Both the position numbers and the translations under genes were made by a program. The notes under the pieces were generated by a model. It was not told the DNA's origin. It did no database searches and saw only the letters and a program-made list of their open reading frames with translations. A DNA stretch of 64,000 bases from Sulfolobaceae archaeon (GTDB taxonomy: Archaea; Thermoproteota; Thermoprotei_A; Sulfolobales; Sulfolobaceae), in NCBI GenBank assembly GCA_026627305.1, contig JAPNVD010000008.1, positions 1 to 64,000 on the forward strand, given 5' to 3'. Shown piece after piece: positions 36,751-46,203 of this stretch; positions within the stretch are counted from its first letter, which is position 1; every line of letters starts with the position of its first letter.

Positions 36751-38887
36751 ATTGATGTGAAAGGATCTTAGCAGCTTCTTGAACAACCTTTTCTCCTAAT
36801 TTTGGTCCTAAAATTATCTTCACCTTATCAGCCTTAGTTATAACATCCTCTAGATGTCTTATATTAGCCTTAGCTAACATCCTAGCCCTTTTCCTCCCTA
36901 TTCCAGGTATTTGAACTAGCTCGAGTAGATCTTCCTTCACTCCATCCTTAACCCTTAAGTTAAGGATCTTTAGCCTTTGCTCATGCTTTGCCATATTTAA
37001 CACCTTAGCTATCTGATAACCGCTATAAGTTAGCCAATCCATAGTTTCAACAATGCTCCTGAGATCACCAGATCCTATACCATAACGTTGAAGTATGATA
37101 TCCTCGTCAACTTCTTCAATCCAATCCTTTATGATTAAAGCTATCTTCAGTGCTGAGAGATATAACGCTAGTTCGTCTTCGTCATAAGGCTCTTCAATTA
37201 ATAGTTCACAGTTAGCCATTGTAGGTAATTCCTCTTCATCCTTTTTACTTACACCAATAGTTGGAGCATCAGGAGTATAAGCTAACATGTGGAGATAAGC
37301 TAGATCGCAAACCTCTTCATCCTTTACGCTGCTTAATGCATCTTTCACTTGCCTAGCAGTAAAGGGATTTATGTAAAGATCAGATACTCTCTTTCCAAAA
37401 TCCGTTAAATGATATTTACCATCAATATCATCTATAAAGCCGTTATCCTTCAACCAGACAATAGCCCTGTCAAAATAACTGTCTAACAAGTTCCGAGGTA
37501 ATAGGCTCTCACTTACATAATTATACAGCTCTTTCTCATTCATATCCCCTTCTGAGGATAAAATGCCTAACAAAAAAGTATAAAACGCCCTTTCTGAGCC
37601 TAACCTGGACTCTAATGGTTCAGGCGGGGATTGTATATACTTCTTAAAAACTTCCTCAACTTGATATCTATCCCTTACCACTATTACCGCTTCCCCTTTC
37701 TCGTCAAATCCTGGTCTTCCTGCCCTGCCGCTCATCTGTTTGTACTCCATTACAGATATTCCCTCCCAGTAGCCTATGATATGCCTATTAAACCTATTAA
37801 TATCTCCAATTATTACTGTCCTAGCGGGTAAATTGACGCCTGCAGCGAGTGTAGGTGTAGCGACTATGACTTTGATCTTCCTATTCAAGAATTCCCTCTC
37901 TATTATATCCCTCATGCTTCTAGATAGCCCTGCATGATGATAGGCAACTCCCCTAATCACTAAATTGGCTAAATCTTCCTTCTCTTCACTACCAGCGTCT
38001 TCTAAATTTCTTATCTCCTCTGAGACCTTGAGTAAATATTTATCATCTAGATCCACAAGACCCATACTTTGAGCTAACTTTTTCGCAGTGGATTCAGCCA
38101 ACCTTCTCGAGTTCCTGAACACTAGGACTTGACCACCGTTAAGTAAACTTTCTATAGTATAAGCTAGTATTGGATCCTCTCCCTTAACCTTTTTAGTTGT
38201 GCCATCATTGAAGATGACGGTATAAGTATTCTTCCTCCCCTCTTGGAACATAACACCCTCTACTAATGGAACAGGTCTCCAAGGAATGTATACATATTCC
38301 GCGTTAAGCCACTTGCTTATTTGTTCATAATTACTTATGGTTGCACTTAACGCTATTAAGTTCCTCCTTTTAGCCCTAATTGCTACTGACTCTACAACAG
38401 GACCCCTATCGCCATCATTTATATAATGAAACTCGTCTAACGCAAAGTATTCTACTTCTTTTAACCATTCTGGTCTATGTCTCCATAGAGAATCTAATTT
38501 CTCATATGTCGTGATTATGATATCATAATTTTCTAACCAGCTATCATCACTATCATAATCTCCAGACGACATAGCCACTTTAAACCCTAGCTCTTGCCAA
38601 TCTAGAAATGTACGATACTTCTCACTCGTCAAAGCTCTCAGTGGAGTTACGTACACGGCTTTACCACCATGATTTAAAAGGTGTGAAATTATACCAAGCT
38701 CAGCTATCAACGTTTTCCCTGAACCAGTTGGTGAGGCTAGAAGGAGTCTTTTACCCTCCAACAGTCCCTTCTCTACAGCTTCAACTTGAACTGGGTTCAG
38801 TTTAGTCATTCCTCTCTTCTCTAAAACTCTCCTGATCCTATTATCAATATTAAATGCTGAGATATCACGCCATTCCAGTTTTGACAT
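36749..38887 (-). CDS. hel308: Hel308/Hjm DNA helicase
   Basis: Superfamily 2 helicase that acts at stalled forks, unwinding lagging-strand and flap structures. The 712-residue protein carries the Q-motif region, Walker A ASPTGSGKTLIAE near residue 50, ALTSEKY (Ia), DEFHYI (II, the D-E-x-H box), LSATISN (III), TPTLAAGVNLPAR (V) and QMSGRAGRPG (VI), then the winged helix, ratchet domain and a C-terminal helix-hairpin-helix (VQIPGIGRKRARMLAKA). It is monocistronic, divergent from the RHH gene, and convergent with the ABC operon. Confidence 0.95.
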   Translation of the reverse strand: MSKLEWRDISAFNIDNRIRRVLEKRGMTKLNPVQVEAVEKGLLEGKRLLLASPTGSGKTLIAELGIISHLLNHGGKAVYVTPLRALTSEKYRTFLDWQELGFKVAMSSGDYDSDDSWLENYDIIITTYEKLDSLWRHRPEWLKEVEYFALDEFHYINDGDRGPVVESVAIRAKRRNLIALSATISNYEQISKWLNAEYVYIPWRPVPLVEGVMFQEGRKNTYTVIFNDGTTKKVKGEDPILAYTIESLLNGGQVLVFRNSRRLAESTAKKLAQSMGLVDLDDKYLLKVSEEIRNLEDAGSEEKEDLANLVIRGVAYHHAGLSRSMRDIIEREFLNRKIKVIVATPTLAAGVNLPARTVIIGDINRFNRHIIGYWEGISVMEYKQMSGRAGRPGFDEKGEAVIVVRDRYQVEEVFKKYIQSPPEPLESRLGSERAFYTFLLGILSSEGDMNEKELYNYVSESLLPRNLLDSYFDRAIVWLKDNGFIDDIDGKYHLTDFGKRVSDLYINPFTARQVKDALSSVKDEEVCDLAYLHMLAYTPDAPTIGVSKKDEEELPTMANCELLIEEPYDEDELALYLSALKIALIIKDWIEEVDEDIILQRYGIGSGDLRSIVETMDWLTYSGYQIAKVLNMAKHEQRLKILNLRVKDGVKEDLLELVQIPGIGRKRARMLAKANIRHLEDVITKADKVKIILGPKLGEKVVQEAAKILSHQ

Positions 38888-38973
38888 GTCTTAGAAACTT
38901 AATATTTATTATCTTTAGAGTTAAAAGGATTATGCTAAAAATAACTTCTAGGTTTATTAGGTGGGTATTACTT

Positions 38974-38988
38974 CCGACGAGTAGTCGG
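38974..38988. promoter_or_regulatory. Inverted repeat upstream of the RHH regulator gene
   Basis: CCGAC and GTCGG are separated by GAGTA in the gap between hel308 and the RHH gene. A direct repeat GGTATTACT occurs at 38964-38972, next to it, and again at 39042-39050 around the start. These could be operator elements for the encoded ribbon-helix-helix protein; short repeats also occur by chance. Confidence 0.35.
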
Positions 38989-39055
38989 ATGTTATTTTTA
39001 TGCCACGAAAAACATCCACTAAAGGTTTTTATTAATGCGATGGTATTACTCCTTT

Positions 39056-39265
39056 ATGGAAGTCCGTAAAGTCTCCGACATCCTTTTCGAGCTAGATGTA
39101 AACCAAAGTATTACTATATCGTTTAAACTCGAAAGTGACCTTTTAAAGGAAATAGACGAAGCTGTGAAAATTTTAGGTTATACTAATAGGAGCGATCTCA
39201 TAAGAGATGCAATAATTGAATATATTAAGGAGGTAAAAGAATCATATAAGGATGCAATTAGTTGA
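39056..39265 (+). CDS. Ribbon-helix-helix transcription regulator
   Basis: A 69-residue NikR/CopG-type repressor: a short N-terminal segment, then the DNA-binding strand TISFKLESDLLKEIDEAVKI and helix B with YTNRSDLIRDAIIEYIKE. No metal or ligand domain follows, so it is the minimal dimeric form. TTTTTATTAA at about 39025-39034 lies 26 bases above ATG 39056, making this leaderless start better than ATG 39035. It overlaps the phosphate permease gene by 14 bases and probably regulates it. Confidence 0.85.
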   Translation: MEVRKVSDILFELDVNQSITISFKLESDLLKEIDEAVKILGYTNRSDLIRDAIIEYIKEVKESYKDAIS

Positions 39266-40208
39266 TGTGCTGATCTTTGCGAGCGGTCTTGTTTCATCTT
39301 TCATTGTAGGAGGAAATAACAACGCTACCGCTTTAGGAATACTTATATCAACAAGGGCTATAAAAAGACGGCTAGCTTACCTCTTAAACGCTATAGCTTC
39401 TTCCCTTGGAGTTTTTACAGGATATTTTACGATGTCCTCTAGCGTATATGGACTTTTCCCTGACGATAATAGCTTTTTAGTTAAATTGCTCATATTATCG
39501 ATGCTTTTATCGACTGTTATTTCCTTTTACTATTTAAATAGATCAGGAATTCCATCATCGTTAAGCCAAATGCTTTATCCATCTGCTGTGGTCTTAGCTA
39601 TTATATCCCATAGTAGATTCAACTGGAGTAAGTTTATCATTACAGCAATCTCTTGGGCTATATCGCCTACATTAGCAATAGTTGCTTCTTTAGGGCTATA
39701 TTATCTTTTGGTTCATTCAATCATTAGCGAAAGAAAGGTAATTAGACAGATGAAAGTGTATAAAAGTTTAATAACTTTTTCAGCCCTTTTCACTTCCTTT
39801 GTAACGGGAGCCAATGCAATAGGTTTAATCGTTTCAGCCGGTCTAATCTCGTTTCCTTCAATAGTTGTAATACCAAGTTATGCCCTTGCTACAGCGCTAG
39901 GAATTTACTTAACATCAACTAGGGTAAGCATAACTGTTGGTTTTAGGATAACGAGATTGGGGTATATAGCATCGATTTCTGCCCTAACTGGTGGAAATAT
40001 AATATCTGAAATATTTACCATTTTAGGAATTCCAATATCCATAACTCAGACAATAACTGGAGGGATAATAGGGTTGAGCTTTAGAAGTATGGGAACTGAC
40101 GTAAAGGAACAGTTAAGTAAAATAGGTAAGGGATGGGTGACGTCCCCAACTTTATCAATCCTAGTCTCATTAGCAATATTTGGGATACTTAGGAGTATAA
40201 TCTCTTAG
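39252..40208 (+). CDS. PiT family inorganic phosphate transporter
   Basis: A 318-residue membrane protein with the two inverted PiT signatures: GGNNNATALG near residue 22 and TGANAIGLIVSAG near 180, each in one half of about five helices. PiT carriers take up phosphate with H+ or Na+. The gene overlaps the preceding RHH regulator by 14 bases and its stop overlaps that of the convergent PhoU-like gene by 4 bases. The three-gene layout indicates a phosphate uptake locus. Confidence 0.9.
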   Translation: MQLVDVLIFASGLVSSFIVGGNNNATALGILISTRAIKRRLAYLLNAIASSLGVFTGYFTMSSSVYGLFPDDNSFLVKLLILSMLLSTVISFYYLNRSGIPSSLSQMLYPSAVVLAIISHSRFNWSKFIITAISWAISPTLAIVASLGLYYLLVHSIISERKVIRQMKVYKSLITFSALFTSFVTGANAIGLIVSAGLISFPSIVVIPSYALATALGIYLTSTRVSITVGFRITRLGYIASISALTGGNIISEIFTILGIPISITQTITGGIIGLSFRSMGTDVKEQLSKIGKGWVTSPTLSILVSLAIFGILRSIIS

Positions 40209-40864
40209 GCTTTTAACGTTGCTAAGAAGATCTCAACACTTATGGTAGCTTCCTCCATTTCATCTAATATATCATCCATAAACAATACAATATCTTTCAT
40301 CTGAAGCAAGCTTAACAAATCTACATATTGCTCCATATCGTAGAGTTTTCTCAATATTGAGTCTTTTATTTCGTCGCCAGCCCTTTCTAGCATCTGTATC
40401 TCTTTACCGACTTTTACAGCCTCTTGAAGATCTTTCGGAATAAGAGAAATCATCAGTTTCATCTTCTGTGTAGCTTCTTTTATTAATGACAGGTATTCTA
40501 GAATATCGTTAGAGAGATTATCAATACAATGCCTAGCGGGTGTTCTTGAATTAATTGCAGTAGCTGAATCCTTAGCAGCCTTTATCGCATTATAAATATT
40601 ATAGGTCAAATTAACCATGGATTCTTTGAAATCAGGTAAAAAGGCCTCGCTGTACAATATTGACATTATCTCTTCTCTTATCATTGCAGTCCTTTCGTAT
40701 ATGGTTTTTATCTTGACTAAACCGAATTTCTTTACGTCCTCGTTATTATCCTTTAGACCTTTAAACACTCCGTCTAACTGGTTAACCGTCTCTTCTAGAG
40801 AACTGGCTAGTTTCTCTAACCTTACAAAGATATCGTTCTCTTTGTTTATCTTTATCTTTAACAA
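40205..40864 (-). CDS. PhoU-like / DUF47 family protein
   Basis: A 219-residue all-helical protein of the PhoU-related DUF47 family, the usual partner of PiT transporters. Acidic helix motifs typical for the metal-binding bundle are seen, e.g. EIQMLERAGDEIKDSILRKLYDME and LFMDDILDEMEEATISVEIF. It probably gates or senses phosphate flux through the adjoining PiT carrier. It is convergent with that gene (4-base overlap), so the pair is not in one operon. The partner role follows from the family's conserved linkage. Confidence 0.88.
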   Translation of the reverse strand: MLKIKINKENDIFVRLEKLASSLEETVNQLDGVFKGLKDNNEDVKKFGLVKIKTIYERTAMIREEIMSILYSEAFLPDFKESMVNLTYNIYNAIKAAKDSATAINSRTPARHCIDNLSNDILEYLSLIKEATQKMKLMISLIPKDLQEAVKVGKEIQMLERAGDEIKDSILRKLYDMEQYVDLLSLLQMKDIVLFMDDILDEMEEATISVEIFLATLKA

Positions 40865-40917
40865 TGGTATTCACTATAATAAGTTATCTTCTTTAGGATC
40901 TATTTTAAATTTTTAGC

Positions 40918-42057
40918 CTAAGGATTTTTAATTAACTTCTCAAGTTTTCTTAGGGAGAACTCCTTATCTTTAGAATCTAACTTAGCCCTTGTAACATAAT
41001 CCTCTAACGTAGTAATTACCTCTTCAGCTACTTTAAAGTTTACAGGAAAAGGTATGCCATCTTTGCCGCCAACTGCAAAAGCGTATTTGAAGGGATCATA
41101 AGGATGAGTAACTGGGTCTTCATAGGATGGGGGTTCATTGTATATTAGGTCAGAAATCAATAGTAAAGCTCTAGTTGTAGAAGGTCCAAGACCATAATAT
41201 AACGCTTCTTCAAGGTTCTGCGGATCTTTCTCTCTCAATTCTCTTAAGACATTCATCACCCTTCTTACATCTACTGGTTTATAATATATGACCTTCGCTT
41301 CTTTAGAAAGAGCTATAGTAAACGTTTTACCAAAGAACATATCGAGGGTCAGTTGATTGTTTAACAGCGCAGTAGCTTGCTGATATTGACCAATTATCTT
41401 TTTAGGCTCTTCTTTCAATAAATCTAAAAGTAGCCTCCTAACTTCTTCCTTATCCCTTTTAATCACATTTAAGGCAACCCTTTGCTTAGTACCAGCAATG
41501 GCTGAATGTGGTTCAACTGTTAGATTATTAGTTTCCTTCCAATGATACCTTCTAGCGAACTTGGTTTCCAGATTCATGCCCTGCTGAACTACAACCCATT
41601 TACCGTTAGATGTGACAAACATGGCATGGTGATAAAGTTGATGTCCGTCTTGGACTAATGTAGTGTCGACCTTTGCTATTACCTTGCTAATTCTAGCCAA
41701 TTTTTCAGGATCAATATCATAAATTCTGCTCAGCTCCATAAGCTCCTGGGGAACTTTTAAGGCATTTTCGCCTTTTCCACCTAAAACTGCAAAACCATGC
41801 TCCTCGGGGTTTACCACTTCCTTCAATATACCTGTGACTACTGTAGTTGAACCTGAGGAATCCCAATCCATACCTATCGAATTGTTAAAAGCCTGAAACC
41901 AGAGAGGGTTTGAAAACCTTTCAATTACCTTTTCAGGTCCAAGCTCTACAACCATAACATCAATTATGGCCTTAGTTAATCTCTTCATCAACGGTGCCAA
42001 CCAAGGCGGGACATGTCCAGTATGTAGAGGTAAATCTGCAATACCTTCTATTTCCAT
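40918..42057 (-). CDS. DUF763 protein
   Basis: A 379-residue protein of the DUF763 family, conserved in thermophilic archaea and some bacteria. It opens GIADLPLHTGHVPPWLAPLM, the family hallmark, contains VQDGHQLYHHAMFVTSNGKWVVVQQGMN and RYHWKET in the central domain, and a helical C-terminal part with YGLGPSTTRALLLISDLIY, an HhH-like element. Helix-hairpin-helix and nuclease-like features have been suggested, but the function is unknown. It is divergent from the metallophosphoesterase gene. Confidence 0.85.
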   Translation of the reverse strand: MEIEGIADLPLHTGHVPPWLAPLMKRLTKAIIDVMVVELGPEKVIERFSNPLWFQAFNNSIGMDWDSSGSTTVVTGILKEVVNPEEHGFAVLGGKGENALKVPQELMELSRIYDIDPEKLARISKVIAKVDTTLVQDGHQLYHHAMFVTSNGKWVVVQQGMNLETKFARRYHWKETNNLTVEPHSAIAGTKQRVALNVIKRDKEEVRRLLLDLLKEEPKKIIGQYQQATALLNNQLTLDMFFGKTFTIALSKEAKVIYYKPVDVRRVMNVLRELREKDPQNLEEALYYGLGPSTTRALLLISDLIYNEPPSYEDPVTHPYDPFKYAFAVGGKDGIPFPVNFKVAEEVITTLEDYVTRAKLDSKDKEFSLRKLEKLIKNP

Positions 42058-42099
42058 TTATAACAAGAAATTTCTATACCCTATTAATTAAAAATATTT

Positions 42100-42759
42100 G
42101 TGTTAATAGCCGCAATCTCTGACATACACTCTCCCAGATATCTCAACGAGTTTTTCATCGCTTTGAAGAGCCTACCACAGACCATAAGCTTGGTATTACT
42201 AGCAGGCGATCTCACAGATGAGGGAAAAGTTCTACATTTCGATCCAATTTATAATGCCTTAAAGAACTTTAAGGTCATTGCGACTTTCGGCAACGAGGAT
42301 TATTACGAAATTAGAGAGCAATATAAGAAGAAATATCCTGATATTATATGGCTGGATGATAGCAAAGTAACAATAGATGTTGATAATAAGAAACTAATGA
42401 TAGTAGGTAGCGATGGAGTTCTTGAAATGCCAACTAAATGGCAGGCACTACACGGCTATGATAAGACATTCTATGAGAACAAAAAGAAGAAAATTGAGGA
42501 GATGTTATGTAGTGAGAATGGTGTAATAAAGATCCTTTTGACCCACTACGCACCAACATATGATACCTTGTATGGTGAAAGAGAAAGGGCATATCCACAA
42601 TTAGGTTATAGGTTACTTAATGAGCTAAAATGCTTACCAAATATAGCAATTCATGGACATGCCCATTATTCCAAGAAGACATATAGTGTTGTAAAAGGTG
42701 TAAGAGTATATAATGTAGCATTGCCTGCAAATAAAAAATTCACCATAATTGAATTGTAG
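42100..42759 (+). CDS. Calcineurin-like metallophosphoesterase
   Basis: A 219-residue dinuclear-metal phosphoesterase. Seen: SDIH (motif 1) near residue 7, LAGDLTDEG (motif 2) near 35, TFGNED (motif 3, N-E replacing N-H-D) near 62, LTHYAPT near 147 and IHGHAHYS near 186. It belongs to the small phosphodiesterase/YfcE-like group; substrate unknown. The start is GTG, in a 42-base gap from the divergent DUF763 gene. It abuts the convergent peroxiredoxin gene with no spacer. Confidence 0.85.
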   Translation: MLIAAISDIHSPRYLNEFFIALKSLPQTISLVLLAGDLTDEGKVLHFDPIYNALKNFKVIATFGNEDYYEIREQYKKKYPDIIWLDDSKVTIDVDNKKLMIVGSDGVLEMPTKWQALHGYDKTFYENKKKKIEEMLCSENGVIKILLTHYAPTYDTLYGERERAYPQLGYRLLNELKCLPNIAIHGHAHYSKKTYSVVKGVRVYNVALPANKKFTIIEL

Positions 42760-43407
42760 TTATACTCTTTGATTTGGAGGTAACTCCTCATACTTCTTAA
42801 ATACGATATACCAAGATTTTGCAGTAGGTAACTTCATCCTTAATTCTGCTTCATCTACAGTCATAGCTGTTGGTACAATTACATCTTGACCTGGCTGCCA
42901 GTTAGCTGGTAAAGCTACCTTTGCCTTATAGTTGACTATCGCAGCTTTTACAACTCTAACAATTTCATCAATATTTCTTCCGAACTCTGTTGGATATAAT
43001 GCAATGAACCTTATTATTCCATCCGGTGACGCTAATATTACAGCCCTAATAGTAACCCCTTGATTCTCATCATAGATATCTAATAATCTAGCTACCTTTT
43101 TATCAGGATCAGCTATCACAGGGAAGGGAACTTTTATACCATATCTATTCTCGATATCTAGTACCCACTGAATATGGGAATAGACACTATCTACGCTTAA
43201 CCCTACAAGTTCTACTCCTAGTTTCTGAAACTCTTCGTACTTCTGTGAAAAAGCAACGAACTCCGTTGTACAGACGGGTGTGAAGTCCGCAGGATGACTA
43301 AAGAGTAATAACCACTTCCCCTTTCCAAAAATATCCTTGTAGAAATCTATTGGACCTTTAGTAGTTAGCACTTGTATATCAGGAAACTTCTGGTAAAGTT
43401 TGACCAA
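42760..43407 (-). CDS. 1-Cys peroxiredoxin (Prx6 type, Bcp2-like)
   Basis: Thiol peroxidase of 215 residues; the length and C-terminal extension place it in the Prx6/thermophile AhpC2-like group. The peroxidatic Cys is in PADFTPVCTTEF near residue 45, and it is the only Cys, as in the Sulfolobus Bcp2 enzyme. It starts with TTG, supported by GGTGA seven bases earlier. It is one of three peroxiredoxins in the window, each of a different subtype. Confidence 0.93.
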   Translation of the reverse strand: MVKLYQKFPDIQVLTTKGPIDFYKDIFGKGKWLLLFSHPADFTPVCTTEFVAFSQKYEEFQKLGVELVGLSVDSVYSHIQWVLDIENRYGIKVPFPVIADPDKKVARLLDIYDENQGVTIRAVILASPDGIIRFIALYPTEFGRNIDEIVRVVKAAIVNYKAKVALPANWQPGQDVIVPTAMTVDEAELRMKLPTAKSWYIVFKKYEELPPNQRV

Positions 43408-43444
43408 AATTAAATCACCTATGAGATAATAATATTTTCACTTT

Positions 43445-44419
43445 TTAAGTTTTTCCAACTTCTACCTGTTTAAACTTAACTTCTTGAATTATAGGAATAA
43501 CTTTGTTAGAAACCCAATTTAAAGAGGGTCCTATAATTCCAATCTTCCTAAAAATTCTGTAAATTAAGGGTATCCTTAACGATGCACCTGCAGCTAACGG
43601 ATGACCTCCGCCACCTAATTTCAATGCAAACTGCCTAACGTCGTATCTATCACTTCTAAATGATATAGATTTGCCGTTAGCGGATACAAAGACATTAGCC
43701 CCTGTCCTTGCCATTATATATTGAGCTGCATAACTTATATCAGGAGGTCCCTTCCACCTTATCGCTACTGCAACTTTAATCCCATCGACCTCATAGACTT
43801 TAACATATTTCATAAGCTTAGAATAACCTTTTAGCTCCTTATCTATCACATCTTCCAAAATGTTTTCAAATTCCTCATCCCAAATCACACCATTAAAGAA
43901 CTTCTTGATTAGATATTCCTTCCAAGAGTAGTCTCTATTATTTTCAACGATTCTCCTCAGTTTCTCTCCCATTGGGTCGTTATGTAACCAGATATCAACA
44001 GAGCAGTCTGCAGAGACTAGCTTTTTTGATACTTCATCATCGCTTTTGCCAACATTCTTAAAGACCACACCAGCAGCACACGTCGAAGTGTCAACTACTA
44101 GCTTAACTCCTGCATTACTTATGGCAGTTTTCCATTCATCTTTCCAGACATGATGATCGTACCACTCGATTTCTACATTAAACCTCTTTATTTTCTTTAG
44201 ACCACTAATAGCCTCTTGCAATCCATTTTGATTCATTCCTAGATCAGCTATTACTACCTTCTTTATTCCATCTTCTATTATTAGAGTGTTTAATAGCTGA
44301 GGTAACTGTGTTGGTTCAGTAAAGAAGACCTTTCTAGGCAGATAACCTATAGATCTCGCGTAAACGCTTGCAGATGCAGTACCATCAAAATCGTTATGAA
44401 CAATTGCGTAATAATCCAT
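43445..44419 (-). CDS. DHH superfamily phosphoesterase
   Basis: A 324-residue phosphodiesterase of the DHH/DHHA1 superfamily. Motif I is VHNDFDGTAS, motif II VIADLGMN, motif III YDHHVW, followed by a DHHA1 domain with the glycine loop GGGGHPLAAGAS near residue 285. Relatives degrade short oligonucleotides (nanoRNase), cyclic dinucleotides or act as RecJ-like proteins; the size suits an oligonucleotide phosphodiesterase. It is followed by the nicotinamidase gene upstream by 25 bases, both on the minus strand. Confidence 0.87.
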   Translation of the reverse strand: MDYYAIVHNDFDGTASASVYARSIGYLPRKVFFTEPTQLPQLLNTLIIEDGIKKVVIADLGMNQNGLQEAISGLKKIKRFNVEIEWYDHHVWKDEWKTAISNAGVKLVVDTSTCAAGVVFKNVGKSDDEVSKKLVSADCSVDIWLHNDPMGEKLRRIVENNRDYSWKEYLIKKFFNGVIWDEEFENILEDVIDKELKGYSKLMKYVKVYEVDGIKVAVAIRWKGPPDISYAAQYIMARTGANVFVSANGKSISFRSDRYDVRQFALKLGGGGHPLAAGASLRIPLIYRIFRKIGIIGPSLNWVSNKVIPIIQEVKFKQVEVGKT

Positions 44420-44444
44420 CCTAACTTTTAAACAATTGTTTTTA

Positions 44445-45050
44445 TTACTTAATAAGTTTTACGCCTTCACTACTAACGTTCTTTCCTGCATACAAGAACT
44501 GGTTCTGCCTTAGAGCTAAGTAGTAATCGAATTCCGTTAATGCTGAAATGCCGTCTGTAACTAGGTAAGTGTTATACCATCTTAAGGCTGCACTTCCTGC
44601 TGTGTGCAAAACACATATATTAGCCACTGTACCGGTGATGACCAGATTCTTAACCCCTTTAACTCTTAGCAAGTAATCTAAAGGTGTCTCAAAGAAAGCA
44701 TCATACCTGTTTTTCTTTATTACGAAATAATAGTCTTTTTCGGGCTTTAGTTCGTCGATTATCTCAGCTCCCCAGGTATAGGCTAAAGCGTGCTCTCCCC
44801 ATATCTTGAACTCAGGATCGTCTTTCATATGCCAGTCCTGAGTATAAACAATTAATGCACCTGCATCTTTGAACTTCTCTATTAAGCTCTTTATAGCTGG
44901 GATAGTCTTCTCTGCAGTAGGTACATATAACTTGCCTTCTTTTCTCACGAAATCGTTTTGCATATCAACTATCAATAGAGCAGTATCCTTAGGATTTAAC
45001 AAGACCTCCTTTTCTATCTTTATTTCAGGAACTTCCACAATTTTTTGCAT
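44445..45050 (-). CDS. pncA: Nicotinamidase (isochorismatase family)
   Basis: Converts nicotinamide to nicotinate in NAD salvage. The 201-residue protein shows the Asp-Lys-Cys triad: LIVDMQNDF, VIKKNRYDAFFETPL and VANICVLHTA. The metal site D-W-H is in TQDWHMKDDPEF. Sir2 in this window releases nicotinamide, so salvage by this enzyme is a plausible metabolic link (inference). It lies 25 bases before endonuclease V on the same strand; both may be read from the PTP promoter. Confidence 0.92.
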   Translation of the reverse strand: MQKIVEVPEIKIEKEVLLNPKDTALLIVDMQNDFVRKEGKLYVPTAEKTIPAIKSLIEKFKDAGALIVYTQDWHMKDDPEFKIWGEHALAYTWGAEIIDELKPEKDYYFVIKKNRYDAFFETPLDYLLRVKGVKNLVITGTVANICVLHTAGSAALRWYNTYLVTDGISALTEFDYYLALRQNQFLYAGKNVSSEGVKLIK

Positions 45051-45075
45051 AATTATACATATAATTAGCGAACTT

Positions 45076-45681
45076 TTATTCGTTTCTCTTTGATTCCTTA
45101 GAAATTTTATCAGCTTTCTTTAACTCTATAGGATATCCCTTCGAAGCTAAATAAATAACATCTTGTAAGTCAACTAAGTTACCTATACTATAATAATACT
45201 TTCCAGACTTTACCCCTACCTTCTCCCCATTTACAATGATGTATGAAACGCCGTTCTCGTTAACTATATCTCCTGTTAGCCTCGACTTAGCAACACCAAT
45301 ACTCGGTTTCTCCAACAGAACACCTATTACCGTTGCAATACCACTTTTTCTGGGATGTGCGAGTCCTTGACCATCAACTAGGATTAGTTCGCACTCGTCT
45401 AAATAAGGCTTTAACGCCTCTATCATCAGAGGGGCTTCCCTCATAAATAAATATCCTGGAATATAGGGAAAGAAGACCTTACCCTTTGCGACGTTATACT
45501 TAAAAGTGTTCGTGGACAAATCGTGAAATAGCGCCACTGCATACCCAATATCTTTATTATAAGCTACATCCAGTGCACATATTTTGCCCACCTTTTCTAG
45601 ACCTAAATGGCTTATCTTAACGTTCTTTGCTATAATCTTTTGAAAGAGGTTGAGAAAGCCTAGAATGTGAGATTCTGCCAT
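45076..45681 (-). CDS. nfi: Endonuclease V
   Basis: Cuts DNA one phosphodiester 3' of deoxyinosine. The 201-residue protein has the RNase H-like core with CALDVAYNKD (first Asp), LILVDGQGLAHPRKSGIA (second Asp and the His/Pro wedge) and GVAKSRLTGD. The first 22 bases overlap the end of the PTP phosphatase gene, so the two are read as an operon from the promoter at 46173. Confidence 0.94.
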   Translation of the reverse strand: MAESHILGFLNLFQKIIAKNVKISHLGLEKVGKICALDVAYNKDIGYAVALFHDLSTNTFKYNVAKGKVFFPYIPGYLFMREAPLMIEALKPYLDECELILVDGQGLAHPRKSGIATVIGVLLEKPSIGVAKSRLTGDIVNENGVSYIIVNGEKVGVKSGKYYYSIGNLVDLQDVIYLASKGYPIELKKADKISKESKRNE

Positions 45682-46136
45682 TTTTCCTTTACCTTCTCTA
45701 AATTAAGTAAAAAGGTGTACTGCTCTAAGGTCTGTACAGCATCTGGTTGATATCTTCTTACCTCATATATCGCTTCATCTGCATCATAACCTTCTGTTAT
45801 CATTAGATATCCAGCAATTACTGTACCCGTACGTCCTATGCCAGCAACACAATGCACCAGATTTCCCTTTCCCCTCTCAAGCCAATCCATAATTTCCTTA
45901 AATTGTAAAAGGTTAGGTGCTTCACCGTCAGGTATTGGTTCATGTAAGTACTCAAAACCCATATCTTTTAAGATCGAGAAGTAGTACTCAGAATCTCCCC
46001 AGTCCTCAGCTATTTCCCAATCCTCGGCTAAAACTAAAACCCTCTTAACCCCTTCCTTTTTCCACATTTCAAGCTCATATTCTGTGGAAGGTAAATGAGA
46101 TCCGCCAATTATACCTCTTCTAACCCAATACATCAT
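45660..46136 (-). CDS. Small protein tyrosine / dual-specificity phosphatase
   Basis: A 158-residue phosphatase with the P-loop HCVAGIGRTG near residues 92-101, and the general acid Asp in PIPDGEAP. It corresponds to the single PTP of Sulfolobus that dephosphorylates Tyr (and Ser/Thr) residues. A leader with GAGGTG precedes the ATG by a few bases. It shares a symmetric promoter with the divergent RadA paralogue and overlaps nfi by 22 bases. Confidence 0.94.
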   Translation of the reverse strand: MMYWVRRGIIGGSHLPSTEYELEMWKKEGVKRVLVLAEDWEIAEDWGDSEYYFSILKDMGFEYLHEPIPDGEAPNLLQFKEIMDWLERGKGNLVHCVAGIGRTGTVIAGYLMITEGYDADEAIYEVRRYQPDAVQTLEQYTFLLNLEKVKEKWQNLTF

Positions 46137-46172
46137 TACACCTCAGGAGATCCGCTGTTCTTCATCTCTGAG

Positions 46173-46181
46173 TTTATAAAC
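46173..46181. promoter_or_regulatory. Symmetric TATA box between PTP and RadA-paralogue genes
   Basis: TTTATAAA, within the palindrome GTTTATAAAC, is centred 27 bases above the plus-strand ATG at 46204 (leaderless) and 40 bases above the minus-strand ATG at 46136 (leader of about 14 bases carrying a Shine-Dalgarno). One TATA box could serve both divergent genes. Confidence 0.5.
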
Positions 46182-46203
46182 TACGATTCAGAAATTTAAA
46201 ATT

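Noticed and set aside
46145-46170. Minus-strand ATGAAGA-12 bases-CTGA resembling a half C/D RNA
   Set aside because: It lies at the start of the PTP mRNA leader, and no partner boxes occur on either side; GAGGTG there works as a ribosome site.
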